A stretch of 6,876 bases of DNA from Clostridia bacterium (GTDB lineage: Bacteria; Bacillota; Clostridia; Oscillospirales; CAG-272), in contig CAAEBS010000105.1 in NCBI GenBank assembly GCA_900754175.1, forward strand, positions 1-6,876. The letters are read 5' to 3'. The first letter of the stretch is position 1. Each line of letters starts with the position of its first letter. The notes under the pieces were generated by a model. It had not been told where the DNA came from. It searched no databases and saw only the letters and a program-made list of their open reading frames with translations. This document shows, one piece after another, positions 6,848 through 6,876 of the stretch. The position numbers and the translations under genes were made by a program.

Positions 6848-6876
6848 CCGGGTTCGACTCCGGGCTTCGCCCTCCG
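6841..6876 (+). repeat. Short direct repeat at the right edge (10-bp unit, 26-bp period)
   Basis: TCGCCCTCCG occurs at 6841-6850 and again at 6867-6876, the last bases of the window. The spacer contains GGTTCGACTCCGGG. It may be the start of a longer tandem or imperfect repeat that is cut off by the window end. Confidence 0.5.

Noticed and set aside
6848..6876. A tRNA-like T-arm (GGTTCGACTCC) near the right end.
   Set aside because: The would-be T stem has a G-G mismatch, there is no matching acceptor strand upstream at the right distance and no anticodon arm. It is probably part of the repeat or a neighbouring sequence.
1..6876. The inverted repeats as terminal inverted repeats of a transposon.
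   Set aside because: No transposase, integrase or recombinase lies between them, spoIIE is a core sporulation gene, no flanking target duplication can be seen within the window, and each copy sits at a gene 3' end with its own hairpins. A dispersed repeat family explains this better.
1..6876. CRISPR array, riboswitch, rRNA or phage genes.
   Set aside because: No regularly spaced repeats, no recognisable aptamer core before any start codon (leaders are about 30-65 bases), and no phage or rRNA-like sequence was seen.

Overview
The window looks like chromosomal DNA from an endospore-forming, anaerobic Clostridia-type Firmicute with fairly high GC content. The evidence is a complete spoIIE gene, Firmicute-style ribosome binding sites (GGAGG) and sigma-A promoters, and a plant-glycan glycosidase with AraC-type regulators, as is common in gut lineages. 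This placement is inference from gene content; no marker gene fixes the genus.

Layout: positions 1-178 are an intergenic repeat (copy L) ending in a strong hairpin beside the spoIIE stop codon. spoIIE runs leftward (2728 to 179) and encodes the membrane-anchored PP2C phosphatase of sporulation. A 194-base gap (2729-2922) carries its Shine-Dalgarno sequence and a candidate Spo0A-type promoter with a long spacer. A GH127 glycosidase (beta-L-arabinofuranosidase family) also runs leftward (4785 to 2923). A 97-base divergent regulatory region (4786-4882) follows, then two rightward AraC/XylS-family regulators (4883-5650 and 5778-6677), the second with its own extended -10 promoter. The window closes with a second repeat copy (R, 6686-6847) in inverted orientation, again starting with a hairpin just after a stop codon.

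How the parts may work together: the divergent GH127 and first AraC gene share a compact control region whose two -10 boxes form one 13-bp palindrome, so RNA polymerase could probably occupy only one promoter at a time. This suggests a local sugar-responsive switch, with the regulator sensing an arabinose-containing or related ligand and GH127 hydrolysing imported oligosaccharides in the cytoplasm. No transporter is encoded here. spoIIE is probably an independent unit under sporulation control.

The most notable non-coding feature is the pair of ~160-bp repeats, roughly 80-85% identical by eye. They bracket the four genes as inverted copies and share three hairpins, one with a compensatory base-pair change. 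They look like members of a dispersed, structured, 3'-end-associated repeat family. I see no convincing new defence or mobile system in the coding content.
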